In this document: one piece after another, positions 8,717-17,608 of the stretch
How the letters are laid out: the number at the start of each line of letters is the position of its first letter
How positions within the stretch are numbered: the first letter of the stretch is position 1
NCBI GenBank assembly: GCA_009668975.1
Contig: SBEG01000025.1
Coordinates: 1-59,247 of the forward strand
Direction of reading: 5' to 3'
From: Deltaproteobacteria bacterium
GTDB lineage: Bacteria > Desulfobacterota > Desulfuromonadia > Geobacterales > Geobacteraceae
DNA length: 59,247 bases
Translations under genes and position numbers: made by a program
The notes under the pieces: model-generated
Seen by the model: only the letters and a program-made list of their open reading frames with translations
Told to the model about the DNA's origin: nothing
The model's database searches: none

Positions 8717-9667
8717 TTAATCGTCGTCACTTCCACTGCTGCTTGTTCCGTATCTGCCGCTGTAATTGAAGAAAGACCCCTTGTCCCAGAAGTCGGGCTG
8801 AGCGCAGCCCTTGCAGGGGCAGTCAGCCTGGACACACCAGCTGGTCTTGTCGTTGTACTTGACGGTGGGGCAGTTGTGATAGGTGGTGGGGCCTTTACAG
8901 CCGAAACCTTCCATGCACCACGAAGTTCCTCGCCGCTCACACCTGTCATGGACGGTGGTGCCGTAGGCAAAGGTCGGACGGTACAGCTTGTCTACCGCGG
9001 GGAAATCGTTGAACAGCAGATAGTTGACGATCAAGGCCGCGAAATTCACCGGGTTCGGGGGACAGCCCGGCAGCTTGATGGTGGGGAGGCCGTTCAGGGC
9101 GCCGTGAACACATTCCGCCTCGGTAAGTCCTCCGGACGCTGCCGGAAGTCCGCCGAATGCCGCGCAGGTGCCGAGGCTGATCATCATCTTGGCCTGGGGG
9201 CAGACCTCCTGGGCAATCTGCAGCATGGTCTTGCCGCCGATCAAGCCGTAATTGCCGTTATTCGCGAGAGGGATGGACCCTTCCACGACAACAAAGAATT
9301 TTCCGGCATGCTTGGCTACCGCTTCCTCAAGGCTTTTCGTGGCCGCATCTCCGGCCGGCGCCATGATGGTCTCGTGGTATTCCAGAGAAATCTTGTTCAG
9401 CAGCAGGTCGTCAATGACTGGGCTCGAAGATCGGAGAAAGGCCTCCGTACAGCCGGTGCACTCGGCGAACTGCAGCCAGATGAAGGGCGGCCGCGGCCCG
9501 GACACCAGCGCTTCGGCGATCTTTGGCAGATAGGATGCCTCAAGTCCCAGAGTAACTGCGATTGCTCCGCAGAACTTGAGAAAATTACGGCGGGAAATCC
9601 CCTTCCGCTCCACCAACTCGTCGATCTGTTCCTCCAGCTTGTCATCAAACCGATCGTCTTTTCCCAT
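8717..9667 (-). CDS. [NiFe] hydrogenase small subunit with Tat signal
   Basis: The 316-residue subunit passes electrons through three Fe-S clusters. The twin-arginine motif SRRNFLKF is at 25-32. Proximal cluster ligands are Cys70, Cys73, Cys168 and Cys202; Gly72 lies between the first two, as in oxygen-sensitive enzymes. Distal ligands are His240, Cys243, Cys251 and Cys257. The medial region has Cys266, Cys285 and Cys288 plus Cys278 where most group 1 enzymes have proline (SWCV for SWPV), so a [4Fe-4S] medial cluster as in group 1b is likely. The ATG at 9667 was chosen because GGAGG lies 8 bases upstream, inside a five-codon-longer frame. The C-terminus lacks a membrane anchor, so a soluble periplasmic enzyme is expected. 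It is the first gene of the operon. Confidence 0.94.
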   Translation of the reverse strand: MGKDDRFDDKLEEQIDELVERKGISRRNFLKFCGAIAVTLGLEASYLPKIAEALVSGPRPPFIWLQFAECTGCTEAFLRSSSPVIDDLLLNKISLEYHETIMAPAGDAATKSLEEAVAKHAGKFFVVVEGSIPLANNGNYGLIGGKTMLQIAQEVCPQAKMMISLGTCAAFGGLPAASGGLTEAECVHGALNGLPTIKLPGCPPNPVNFAALIVNYLLFNDFPAVDKLYRPTFAYGTTVHDRCERRGTSWCMEGFGCKGPTTYHNCPTVKYNDKTSWCVQADCPCKGCAQPDFWDKGSFFNYSGRYGTSSSGSDDD

Positions 9668-9971
9668 ACGATATGCCTCCATGTTGTGTTGTACTGTGCA
9701 GCACCGGCGGCTTCACAGCTCAGGTGTCACTCCCGAGTGTCTAGACGCACGTAGAAACGCCGACAGAAGAAATTCTCTTTCGGAATTCTCATCGCGCTGA
9801 TCGCACTGGTTAAGGTTTCCGGCGCTAACTGTTGTACTGTGAGTAAAAATTATTTTTCGTTTGCGCGCGTGTAAAATAATATTTGACTACACGGGGAAGG
9901 TGGGTCGTCGTCAAAAGATTGGTTTCAATATGGTTCCGCTGGATGTAATCCGCCCTCATCGGCGGGTTGAA

Positions 9972-10023
9972 ACAAAAAAAGCCGGGTACCGGATATCATG
10001 TTGTGATAGTTCGGCATCCCGGC
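9972..10023 (-). terminator. Terminator of the proximal GEMM-I riboswitch
   Basis: On the minus strand GCCGGG pairs with CCCGGC after a 30-base loop region, and seven or more T residues follow. The 5' arm is shared with the aptamer (AGCCGGGATGCCGA), so ligand-bound aptamer and terminator exclude each other. Ligand binding should favour read-through. Confidence 0.8.
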
Positions 10024-10088
10024 TGTCTCGTAGAGACCCTGTAGGCTTTCCGCCCCATCCTCGCGGATGGTTTAGTATTATCGTTATC
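10005..10088 (-). promoter_or_regulatory. GEMM-I cyclic dinucleotide riboswitch, proximal copy
   Basis: The minus strand carries the GEMM-I hallmarks in order: TACTAAACC, the CCATCC-GCGA-GGATGG hairpin with a GNRA tetraloop, GGGCGGAAAGCC, a second hairpin with GGGTCT/AGAC and the 3' block AGCCGGGATGCCGA. The GGG-to-TAC change before TAAACC would place A at the ligand-contacting position 20. This is the feature of the GEMM-Ib subclass, described in Geobacter, that senses 3',3'-cGAMP rather than c-di-GMP. It lies 340 to 420 bases upstream of the hydrogenase start codon. Confidence 0.9.
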
Positions 10089-10210
10089 TTGTTTGTGCGT
10101 CGTTTTCTGTTGTCTAGTATTTTAATCTAGTATCGACACTTTTGTAGAATACTTTAGAGCTTTTTTCAACAAAATAAATAAGAGCAATATAGTCGGCATC
10201 TTGGCCCGGA

Positions 10211-10261
10211 AAAGAAAAAGCCGGGCAGCGAGTATCTGTTTTGATATTTCGGCAACCCGGC
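10211..10261 (-). terminator. Terminator of the distal GEMM-I riboswitch
   Basis: GCCGGG and CCCGGC on the minus strand pair across about 30 bases and are followed by TTTTTCTTTT. The 5' arm overlaps the aptamer 3' block AGCCGGGTTGCCGA, giving a mutually exclusive switch like the proximal copy. Confidence 0.8.
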
Positions 10262-10327
10262 TGTCTTCTGGAGACCCTATAGGCTTTCCGCCCCATCCTC
10301 GCGGATGGTTAAGTAGTGTCGTGTATC
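10243..10327 (-). promoter_or_regulatory. GEMM-I cyclic dinucleotide riboswitch, distal copy
   Basis: This is a second full aptamer: GATACACGACACTACTTAACC, the same CCATCC-GCGA-GGATGG hairpin, GGGCGGAAAGCC, GGGTCT/AGAC and AGCCGGGTTGCCGAAATATC closing the P1 stem. It starts just after the predicted transcription start and precedes the proximal copy by about 155 bases, so the transcript must pass two switches in series. Confidence 0.9.
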
Positions 10328-10346
10328 TGATCTGAAATTTTTTTGT

Positions 10347-10375
10347 AAAATACTCGATGCTGACTGTTCTGTCAA
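10347..10375 (-). promoter_or_regulatory. Sigma-70 type promoter of the hydrogenase operon
   Basis: On the minus strand TTGACA (10375-10370) and TATTTT (10352-10347) are separated by exactly 17 bases. The expected start is near 10,340, about 13 bases before the distal aptamer, so the whole riboswitch array lies in the leader. Confidence 0.7.
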
Positions 10376-10524
10376 TACAAATAAACATATATATAGGGCA
10401 GAGAATGTTTGGCGGCGGGCTGGCCTTGGCACCTGCAGTTTGGAAGTTCGGATAACCTTGGATAAGGTTGATTGCGAAAATTCCCATGGAGTTGGTACCA
10501 GCAGTCAGGAGTTATGGGCACTAT

Positions 10525-10968
10525 TCAACTCTTTCCGGACAACAGGGCTTTTACCATTTCGCTGGCTTCCTTGCCGTCGTATTGTCCCGCATAATGAACG
10601 CCCAGCGCTTTCATCACTTTTCCCATGTTGGACGGTTGGGGTTCGATGGCATCGAGCGTCAGCGCCTGGCGGATCGCTTCCTTGAGGGCATCGCCGGTCA
10701 GCTGCGAAGGCAGGTATTCCGTCAGAATCTCAATTTCTTTTTGGGCGTCGTCTTTGCTCGAGGCTGCACCGCTGCCTTTTTCAAGAACCGCCAGATTGTC
10801 TTTGGCGTTCTCAATGAATTTCTTCACGAATCGTACTACCGTGGTGTCGTCGGGCTGCTTCTCATCTTTGCAGGCATCCGCGATCAATACACCAAGAAGG
10901 TTCTTTTTTTTCTCATCCCTGGATTTCAGGGCCTTCAGTCGGTCTTCTTTCATTCTTTCGATAAGCAT
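10525..10968 (-). CDS. GatB/YqeY domain-containing protein
   Basis: The 147-residue protein is a complete YqeY-like protein, homologous to the tail domain of GatB, the amidotransferase subunit that recognises tRNA. The family signature is seen in MKEDRLKALKSRDEKK near the start and in the C-terminal NMGKVMKALG and DGKEASEMVKALL. Its role as a free domain is not established; tRNA-linked functions are usually assumed. The ATG at 10968 is preceded by AAAGGG and matches the family N-terminus; longer frames upstream lack support. A possible minus-strand promoter lies at 11030-11058 (TTGCCC, 17 bases, GATAAT). Confidence 0.9.
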   Translation of the reverse strand: MLIERMKEDRLKALKSRDEKKKNLLGVLIADACKDEKQPDDTTVVRFVKKFIENAKDNLAVLEKGSGAASSKDDAQKEIEILTEYLPSQLTGDALKEAIRQALTLDAIEPQPSNMGKVMKALGVHYAGQYDGKEASEMVKALLSGKS

Positions 10969-11325
10969 AGTGAACCCTTTCTGAACTCGTGGTGTTGGGA
11001 GTTGCTGTGACAGCACGTAAAACAGCAGTATTATCCATCAAAGTGACCACCAGGGCAAAGCTAATCTTTCTCCTGGAGTCAATATGTGCATATTTTCCGG
11101 TAGCTGGCTGCCGTATGACACGGGAGGGGGCAGCGTCCTCGCTTGGAAATGCCGTTAAATGCGAAAAACTGGGTGTTTGTAAATTGCTTATTGGAAATGG
11201 TTATGTTAAAGGTTGCTGATGCCATGTATGAAATTATTGCAGGTATAATTCCCCCCTGAGGAACTAGCCGGAGCCACGACAAAATTTCATATTTTTCGTT
11301 ATGGAAAACATTTGAGGAAATCTGA
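10969..11325. other. Divergent intergenic region
   Basis: The region separates the YqeY-like gene (minus) from the AAA+ ATPase (plus). It contains the possible minus promoter at 11030-11058 and an isolated perfect TATAAT at 11244-11249 on the plus strand, without a good -35 at the right distance. No small gene is supported. Confidence 0.4.
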
Positions 11326-12807
11326 ATGGACCGGTTTAACGATCTTGAAGTGTTGATAGACTCTCAGTATCCCATTATCTGCATCGAAACCCACGAGGAA
11401 AGCCGGGCAGAGGATATTTTGACCCGCATTTCCAGTCGCTTGCGTCTGCCGTTCTTTCATTGGGTGGCGACTGAGGGCTTAACGCGCTCGGGCGAGCCTC
11501 AGCCTGTTTACAATACCAGGACGGCGATGGAGGTGTTGAATTTTATCGGTACCTCTTCCCTTGAAGCTGTTTACCTGATGAAAGACCTGCATCGCTACCT
11601 GGATGACCCGCTGCTGGTGCGAAAGCTGCGTGATCTCTGTCAGTGCTTCCGGCAGAAGCGTAAATCGCTGTTTCTTACCGCCCCCTTGTTTGACATCCCG
11701 CCGGAACTTGTCAACGAAGTGGTTTTTTTTGAGCTGTCACTTCCTTCCTCGGCTGAATTGAAAGAACTGGTCTTACGGGTGGTGCAGGGCCTCTCGTCCC
11801 GCCGGAAAATTACGCTGAAAATAGATGCCGCTACCGGCCGGAAGCTGGTGGAATCCTTGAAAGGTCTTACCCTTCATGAGGCGGAACGGGTGCTTACCCG
11901 CGCCATCGTGCATGATGGACGTTTATCCGTCGATGATTTGCCGCTCATCCTTTCTGCAAAAAAACAGAAGATTTCCCAATCTGGCTTGATAGAATTTATT
12001 CCCCGGCAGGAAAGCTTTGACGGAGTAGGCGGACTGAAAAATCTCAAACAGTGGCTGGGAACGCGGAAAGGGGCTTTTTCCGAGGAAGCAAAAAACTTCG
12101 GCATCGATCCGCCACGCGGGGTCCTGCTGCTGGGCATCCAGGGTTGCGGCAAGAGCCTGATGGCCAAAGCGGTTGCCCAGGAATGGGAACTGCCGCTGCT
12201 ACGCCTCGATACCGGGTCCCTCTATTCGAAGTATATCGGCGAGACGGAATCGAATGTCCGGGAGGTGATCCGCCTCGCCGAGTCACTGGCTCCGGTGGTA
12301 TTGTGGATCGATGAGATAGAGAAGGCCTTCAGCTCTCCGAGCGGCTCGGATGCCGACGGAGGGGTTTCGGCGCGCCTGCTTGGGACCTTTCTGTCCTGGA
12401 TGCAGGAGAAAAAGGCTCCCGTGTTCGTGGTGGCGACCGCCAATAACATTCACCTGCTGCCTCCCGAGTTGCTGCGCAAGGGGCGGTTCGATGAGATCTT
12501 TTTCATGGACCTGCCGGGCAGTGAAGAGCGTGCTGAAATTTTCCGCCTCCACCTGCAACGGCGCAAACGAGACCCGGCCGCTTTCGAACTGGCCGCACTT
12601 GCCGATGCCGCGGAAGGGTTCAGCGGCGCGGAGATCGAACAGGGCATCGTTTCGGCCCTTTACTCGGCATTTTCGACGCGACGGGAGCTTCGCACGGAGT
12701 GTATTCTCCATGAGTTGCGGAGCACCCGTCCCCTTTCACTGGTAATGAAGGAGCAAATTGATCAGATGCGGAAGTGGGCAAACGGGCGGACGGTATCCGC
12801 AGCGTAA
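11326..12807 (+). CDS. Ycf46-like AAA+ ATPase
   Basis: This 493-residue protein has an N-terminal half without a P-loop motif (residues 1-230) and a classical AAA+ module behind it: Walker A GIQGCGKS from about residue 268, Walker [12 protein letters not shown] near 325, a sensor-1 asparagine in VVATANN and arginine fingers in [11 protein letters not shown]. The arrangement matches Ycf46 of plastids and cyanobacteria, and related bacterial ATPases whose job is unclear; a role in redox or carbon-dioxide-related regulation has been proposed in cyanobacteria. It is cytoplasmic and complete. GAGGAAA precedes the ATG. The sensor gene downstream follows after 67 bases in the same direction and may be co-transcribed. 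Confidence 0.85.
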   Translation: MDRFNDLEVLIDSQYPIICIETHEESRAEDILTRISSRLRLPFFHWVATEGLTRSGEPQPVYNTRTAMEVLNFIGTSSLEAVYLMKDLHRYLDDPLLVRKLRDLCQCFRQKRKSLFLTAPLFDIPPELVNEVVFFELSLPSSAELKELVLRVVQGLSSRRKITLKIDAATGRKLVESLKGLTLHEAERVLTRAIVHDGRLSVDDLPLILSAKKQKISQSGLIEFIPRQESFDGVGGLKNLKQWLGTRKGAFSEEAKNFGIDPPRGVLLLGIQGCGKSLMAKAVAQEWELPLLRLDTGSLYSKYIGETESNVREVIRLAESLAPVVLWIDEIEKAFSSPSGSDADGGVSARLLGTFLSWMQEKKAPVFVVATANNIHLLPPELLRKGRFDEIFFMDLPGSEERAEIFRLHLQRRKRDPAAFELAALADAAEGFSGAEIEQGIVSALYSAFSTRRELRTECILHELRSTRPLSLVMKEQIDQMRKWANGRTVSAA

Positions 12808-12874
12808 GATTCCGGACAAGCCGGAGCAATGCACCCGGTCTCGAACTTCTCTCAAAACCTGCCTGGGGAACACC

Positions 12875-13912
12875 ATGAATAAATATGTTGCAGCGGTGAT
12901 TGGTTTCTTGCTTGTCCTCCTGAATGGTTTCTCGCTCTCTGCCGACGAACAGCGTGTGGTCCGGGTCGGTGCATTCAATTATTATCCGGCAATTTTCAAG
13001 GATCGTGATGGAGCTGTGAAAGGCTTTTACGTTGACACTCTCACCGAACTTGGACAGCGGGAGAACATCCGCTTCGAATATGTCTATGGCTCCTGGAGTG
13101 AGGGGCTTGAGCGGATCAAAACCGGCGAGGTGGATCTGCTCACCAGCGTTGCCTATACGGATGAGCGGGCAGAGTTTCTTGATTACGGCACAATTCCGCT
13201 GCTGACGGTGTGGGGTGAGCTGTACGTGCAGCCCTCATCAGAAATTGACGGCATTCGTGCTGTCCAGGGCGCAAAAGTCGGCGTTATGAAGGGTGATTTC
13301 AACGCCCGTTATTTTATCGACCTGGTGAAAAAATTTACTATCAGCTGTGAATTTGTCGAGTTGGAAAGTTTCGATGACGTATTTACCGCGATCGCGGCGA
13401 AAAAGGTCGATGCCGGTGTGGTGAACAGCACCTATGGAGTTGCAAAGCAGCATGAGTACGGACTCCGCTCCAGCGGGATTGTCTTCAACCCCTTTGATAT
13501 ACACTTTGCTGTTGCCAAGGGGAAAAATCAGCGGCTGCTGGCGTTGCTCGATCGCTACTTGCACAGCTGGCGTCATCAGGCCGATTCGCCCTATACCAAA
13601 GCCCGGCAGAAATGGTCGCATGGCAACACCGGCATAATCCAGCATATTCCCCGCTGGCTGGTCACTTCCTTTGCCGCTTTGGTCGTGATGGCGTTTGGCG
13701 CCGGTGTCTTTGTTCTGGTGCTCAAACGTCAGGTGCGTAACAGGACCCGCTCCCTGGCTGAATCCTCACAGCAGTATCAGCAGCTGAGCGCCCGCTTGCA
13801 TGCGCTCCTGGCAGCTGTCCCCGATATCATCATGGAGGCCGGCATCGACAGGGTTTACACCTGGGCGAACAGTGCCGGAAAGGAGTTTTTTGGCGATGAT
13901 GTTGTCGGATAA
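12875..13912 (+). CDS. Sensor kinase N-terminal fragment: periplasmic SBP_bac_3 domain, TM helix and start of a PAS domain
   Basis: The 345-residue product has a signal peptide, a family 3 solute-binding-like sensor domain (about residues 28-250, VVRVGAFNYYPAIF through FAVAKGKNQRLLALLDR), a membrane helix at about 258-282 and the first part of a PAS domain ending TWANSAGKEFFGDDVVG. A TAA (13910-13912) then stops translation in the middle of the PAS fold. The next frame at 13988-16303 is in the same phase and continues the PAS domain exactly, so this is the 5' part of one hybrid kinase gene of about 1,142 codons broken by a nonsense change. The ATG at 12875 follows GGGGAA. Confidence 0.8.
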   Translation: MNKYVAAVIGFLLVLLNGFSLSADEQRVVRVGAFNYYPAIFKDRDGAVKGFYVDTLTELGQRENIRFEYVYGSWSEGLERIKTGEVDLLTSVAYTDERAEFLDYGTIPLLTVWGELYVQPSSEIDGIRAVQGAKVGVMKGDFNARYFIDLVKKFTISCEFVELESFDDVFTAIAAKKVDAGVVNSTYGVAKQHEYGLRSSGIVFNPFDIHFAVAKGKNQRLLALLDRYLHSWRHQADSPYTKARQKWSHGNTGIIQHIPRWLVTSFAALVVMAFGAGVFVLVLKRQVRNRTRSLAESSQQYQQLSARLHALLAAVPDIIMEAGIDRVYTWANSAGKEFFGDDVVG

Positions 13913-13987
13913 GAGTACACCTCTTATTTTGAACGTGAGCAGAACACTGCTGAAATAGTCAAGCCTCTCTATGCTGGAACGGAAAAA

Positions 13988-16303
13988 TTGCTCTACGTCG
14001 AAAGCTGGCAGCGCCGCAAAGACGGCGAAGTGCGGCTGCTGGCCTGGCGGTGCAAAACGCTGGTGGATGTGCATGGCGCCGTAACCGGCACGTTGTCGAC
14101 CGCACGCGATATCACCGAACAGAAGCAGTCGGAATTGGCGCTGCGGGAAAGCGAACAAAAAAACCTTGAAACACTGGAGTTCAACAGAAGCATCCTCAAA
14201 ACCTCTTCCATCGGTATTCTTCTGTATCGTGCCGACGGTCAGTGTTACTTCGCCAATGAGGCCGCCGCCGTCATCGTCGGATCTGATGTGCAGAGCCTGT
14301 TGGCGCAGAACTTCCATCAGATTCAGTCCTGGCGGGAGTCAGGAATCTATGAGAATGCGCTTGAGGCGCTCAACTCGGAGGGTGAACGGATCCTGGAAGT
14401 CAGCGTTGTCACTACGTTTGGCAGGACTCTCTGGTTAAAGCTGATCTTCTCCGCAATCCTTGCCAAGGAGGAGAAGCATCTGCTGCTCTTTGCCCAGGAC
14501 ATCACCCAGCGGAAAAACTCCGAAGCGGCGCTTCAGCAACGGCTTGTTGCGCTCACGCAACCGTTTGAGAGCGGCAATGTCGCATTTGAAGAGCTGTTCA
14601 ACATCGCTGACGTGCAACGGCTGCAAGATGAATTTGCCCGGGCAACGGGTGTGGCTTCGATCATTACACAGCCCGATGGGACTCCCTTGACCGCACCGAG
14701 CAACTTTACCCGTTTGTGTCAGGATATTATCCGCAAGACGGAAAAAGGCCGTACCGCCTGTTTTAACTCAGATGCATTCCTTGGACGTTTCAATCCTGAT
14801 GGCCCGAACATTCAACCCTGCCTAAGCGGCGGGTTATGGGATGCCGGGGCAGGCATTGCCGTTGGAGGTAAGCACATTGCCAATTGGTTGATCGGGCAGG
14901 TACGCGATGAAACTCAATCCGACGAGAAAATGGCTGCCTATGCCCGGGAAATCGGCGTAGACGAAGCTGTTTTTCTGCAGGCTTTCCACGAAACGCCTGC
15001 AATGTCGCGTGTGCAGTTCGAACAGATTGCCCAGTTTCTCTTCACGCTGGCAAATCAACTCTCCGCCAGTGCCTATCAAAATACCCAGCAGGCACGTTTC
15101 ATCAACGATCGCAACCAGGCAGAGGAGGAAAAGGCCAGACTGGAAAGTCGGCTGCTGCAGGCCCAGAAGATGGAATCTGTGGGGCGTTTGGCCGGAGGCG
15201 TGGCACACGACTTCAACAACATGCTGACGGTAATTCTTGGTCAGGCGGAATTGGGTCTGATGAAAATTGACCCTTCCGATCCCCTGGCCGGCAACTTTAC
15301 GGAAATCATTGCAATGGCGGAACGTTCGGCGGATCTTACCCGGCAGCTGCTCGCCTTTGCCCGCAAACAGACGGTTGTGCCGAAGTTGCTGGACTTGAAT
15401 GAGACGGTAACCGCCATGCTCAAAATGCTGCAGCGTCTCATTGGTGAGGATATTCGCCTGGTCTGGCAGCCGGCGCCCGATCTCGGGAGGATTTTGATTG
15501 ACCCATCCCAGCTTGACCAGGTTTTGGCCAATCTCTGTGTCAATGCCCGGGATGCCATCGAGGACACCGGCATGATCACCATCGAAACGGAGAACATAAC
15601 TATCGATACAGACTTCCGCAACGCGTTTCTGGATTCGGCGCCCGGGGAGTATGTGCGGTTGTCTGTCACCGACAACGGTCGCGGCATGGACAAAAATTTA
15701 ATTTCGCAGATCTTTGAACCGTTTTTCACGACCAAGGAAATGGGTAAAGGAACCGGACTGGGATTGTCCACTGTTTACGGTATCGTCAAGCAAAATAACG
15801 GTTTCATAGATGTGTACAGTGAGCCGGAACACGGGACGGCCTTTTCGATTTATCTGCCACGCCATGAGGGCAAGAGTAGCCAGGTGTTTCCGGGAGGTTT
15901 CTCTCTGCCGGTTCCGCGCGGTCAAGAAACGATTCTCGTGGTGGAAGACGAAACGTCGATCCTGGATATCGTCACCATTATGCTCAAAGGGCAGGGGTAC
16001 TCGGTACTGGCGGCAAGCACACCCGGCGAGGCGATCAAGGTGGCCCGGGAATTTGCAGGCGAGATTCAGCTGCTGATTACTGACGTTGTCATGCCGGAGA
16101 TGAACGGACGGGATCTGGCCAAAAATCTGCTTTCGATCTATCCGCACCTGAAGCGTTTATTCATGTCCGGGTATACCTCCAATGTCATCGCCCATCATGG
16201 CGTGCTGGATGAAGGGGTTCATTTTATCCAGAAGCCGTTCTCGCTCCCCGCCATGGCGGCCAAGGTCCGTGAGGTGCTGGATAGAGAACCGGCAGAATCA
16301 TGA
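13988..16303 (+). CDS. Hybrid histidine kinase C-terminal part: PAS, PAS, PocR, HisKA, HATPase, receiver
   Basis: This open frame is in phase with the fragment that ends at 13912 and has no convincing start of its own (the first candidate is a TTG without a ribosome binding site). Between the stop and this point the reading still matches a PAS domain. Domains: the rest of PAS 1 (YVESWQRRKDGE...ARDITEQ), PAS 2, a PocR ligand-binding domain with its conserved cysteines, a HisKA box [11 protein letters not shown] (His407 in this frame), HATPase motifs DNGRGMDK and GTGLGLS, and a receiver with phospho-accepting Asp in LITDVVMPEMNG. Without the N-terminus it would be a soluble kinase. It may be unexpressed, produced by read-through, or the stop may be an error. 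Confidence 0.75.
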   Translation: MLYVESWQRRKDGEVRLLAWRCKTLVDVHGAVTGTLSTARDITEQKQSELALRESEQKNLETLEFNRSILKTSSIGILLYRADGQCYFANEAAAVIVGSDVQSLLAQNFHQIQSWRESGIYENALEALNSEGERILEVSVVTTFGRTLWLKLIFSAILAKEEKHLLLFAQDITQRKNSEAALQQRLVALTQPFESGNVAFEELFNIADVQRLQDEFARATGVASIITQPDGTPLTAPSNFTRLCQDIIRKTEKGRTACFNSDAFLGRFNPDGPNIQPCLSGGLWDAGAGIAVGGKHIANWLIGQVRDETQSDEKMAAYAREIGVDEAVFLQAFHETPAMSRVQFEQIAQFLFTLANQLSASAYQNTQQARFINDRNQAEEEKARLESRLLQAQKMESVGRLAGGVAHDFNNMLTVILGQAELGLMKIDPSDPLAGNFTEIIAMAERSADLTRQLLAFARKQTVVPKLLDLNETVTAMLKMLQRLIGEDIRLVWQPAPDLGRILIDPSQLDQVLANLCVNARDAIEDTGMITIETENITIDTDFRNAFLDSAPGEYVRLSVTDNGRGMDKNLISQIFEPFFTTKEMGKGTGLGLSTVYGIVKQNNGFIDVYSEPEHGTAFSIYLPRHEGKSSQVFPGGFSLPVPRGQETILVVEDETSILDIVTIMLKGQGYSVLAASTPGEAIKVAREFAGEIQLLITDVVMPEMNGRDLAKNLLSIYPHLKRLFMSGYTSNVIAHHGVLDEGVHFIQKPFSLPAMAAKVREVLDREPAES

Positions 16304-17125
16304 ACTGCCGAACCGAAACAGAATGCCGGTGATGAGCGCCCACCCCAGTGCACCTGCCGTCACCAGAGCGCAAGCCAGGGCCAGGATACGATGGAGCACT
16401 GTTTCCTGGCCCCTTTCTTTGTATTTCAGAACCATGCCGAGGATGATTCCTCCTGCGATTCCGCCGCCGTGTCCCCAATTGTTGATGCCGGGGACAAGGA
16501 AGCCGAAAATTGCGAGACCGGCAATCCAGCCGCTTACGTCGCGGAAGACCGCTGCGCCGTAGGTGCCCCCCCGGCTTTTACCGAAATAGAGGAGCGATCC
16601 AATGAGCGAACAGACGGCCGCCGAGGCGCCGATGGTAAAGGGTACCCCCGCCAGGCAGGAAATCCAGAAACCGAAGACTCCCCCCAGGGTGTAGATGACG
16701 AACATGCGGTTTGTGCCATATTCCAGGTTTACCAGCGGGGCGAGTTGACGCAGTGCCATCATGTTGAAGAGGATGTGGAGAATTCCACCGTGAAGGTAGT
16801 TGGCGGTGATGAGCGACCATGTCCGGCCCAACTCTGCTACGGGTACCGTCCCGGTAGCTCCCAGAAAGAGCAGGGCGGACCTGTCGGGAGAAAGTGCGCC
16901 GAGCAGACCACCGCCATCTCGGGAGCTGACGAGGAGCGTTATGATATAAAAGGCGACATTGACCGTTATGACGGTTTTTATCAGCCACTCTCCGTTTAGA
17001 GCGCCTCTGGAGCCGAAGCGGGCCAGCCAGGCTGGCGGCCGACTGGTCCCGCACCAGGAGCAGGAGGATTCCGAACTGCCGATCAGCCGTCCGCATTTTG
17101 GGCAGATGATGGGTTTTGTTGTCAT
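16298..17125 (-). CDS. Rhomboid family intramembrane serine protease with N-terminal zinc ribbon
   Basis: The 275-residue membrane protein starts with a small zinc ribbon (Cys8, Cys11, Cys22, Cys25). It then has about six membrane helices with the rhomboid landmarks: ITANYLHGGILHILFNM, the catalytic serine in IGASAAVCS (Ser168; the usual GxSG reads GASA) and the catalytic histidine in NNWGHGGGIAGG (His219). It would cut membrane-anchored substrates within the inner membrane. The ATG at 17125 is chosen because AAAGGAA lies upstream and the zinc ribbon follows. Its stop codon overlaps that of the convergent kinase gene by six bases. Confidence 0.9.
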   Translation of the reverse strand: MTTKPIICPKCGRLIGSSESSCSWCGTSRPPAWLARFGSRGALNGEWLIKTVITVNVAFYIITLLVSSRDGGGLLGALSPDRSALLFLGATGTVPVAELGRTWSLITANYLHGGILHILFNMMALRQLAPLVNLEYGTNRMFVIYTLGGVFGFWISCLAGVPFTIGASAAVCSLIGSLLYFGKSRGGTYGAAVFRDVSGWIAGLAIFGFLVPGINNWGHGGGIAGGIILGMVLKYKERGQETVLHRILALACALVTAGALGWALITGILFRFGSS

Positions 17126-17608
17126 GAGGATTATTCCTTTCGCTGAGGGAATTTCCAATTCGGAAACACCGGATGGCAGCTACTATAACATCGTGCAGCG
17201 CACAATAGCCAGCGGAACGGGCAGCAGTGGCTCCGGGATTTTTCCCTGATCAGGGCTTTCTGCCGTCATGGTGCGACCCATTCCAGTTTCGTCTCCTGGT
17301 TCTGACTGACGGAGTCTTGCAAGGATGACAATAATATATATTCGGATACTATATATAGTGTACAAACGCATCACTGCCGGTTACGAAATGGCCGGTCAAT
17401 ACCGAAACAAATCCCGGAATTTTTATCGGGGAGTTGCCAGATTATCATGCTGCAGTGTATAAAGACCCTTCCGTCAGTGAGGAGGGACGTTTCTGGCCTA
17501 AACTACGGTGATGCGGCTGACAGCAGTTTGTACCGGCAAGGCGAGCGCGGTACAGGAAGCTGCTGGTCCCGAAATTTGTGGATATGTGGATAAAGGAGAA
17601 CAGGTACC
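17126..17608. other. Divergent intergenic region with an AT-rich palindrome
   Basis: There are 483 bases between the rhomboid (minus) and FRG (plus) genes. A perfect palindrome ACTATATATAGT lies at 17348-17359. Smaller inverted repeats occur near 17,380-17,420. I see no gene and no clear promoter pair. Confidence 0.4.

Larger units (their letters stand above)
9668..10524. other. Hydrogenase operon leader and upstream region
   Basis: This non-coding stretch holds, on the minus strand, a promoter, two tandem GEMM-I riboswitches with terminators (listed separately) and then about 300 bases of leader down to the small subunit ATG. That last part includes an inverted repeat around GAATTC (about 9765-9790) but no gene. 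Confidence 0.7.
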
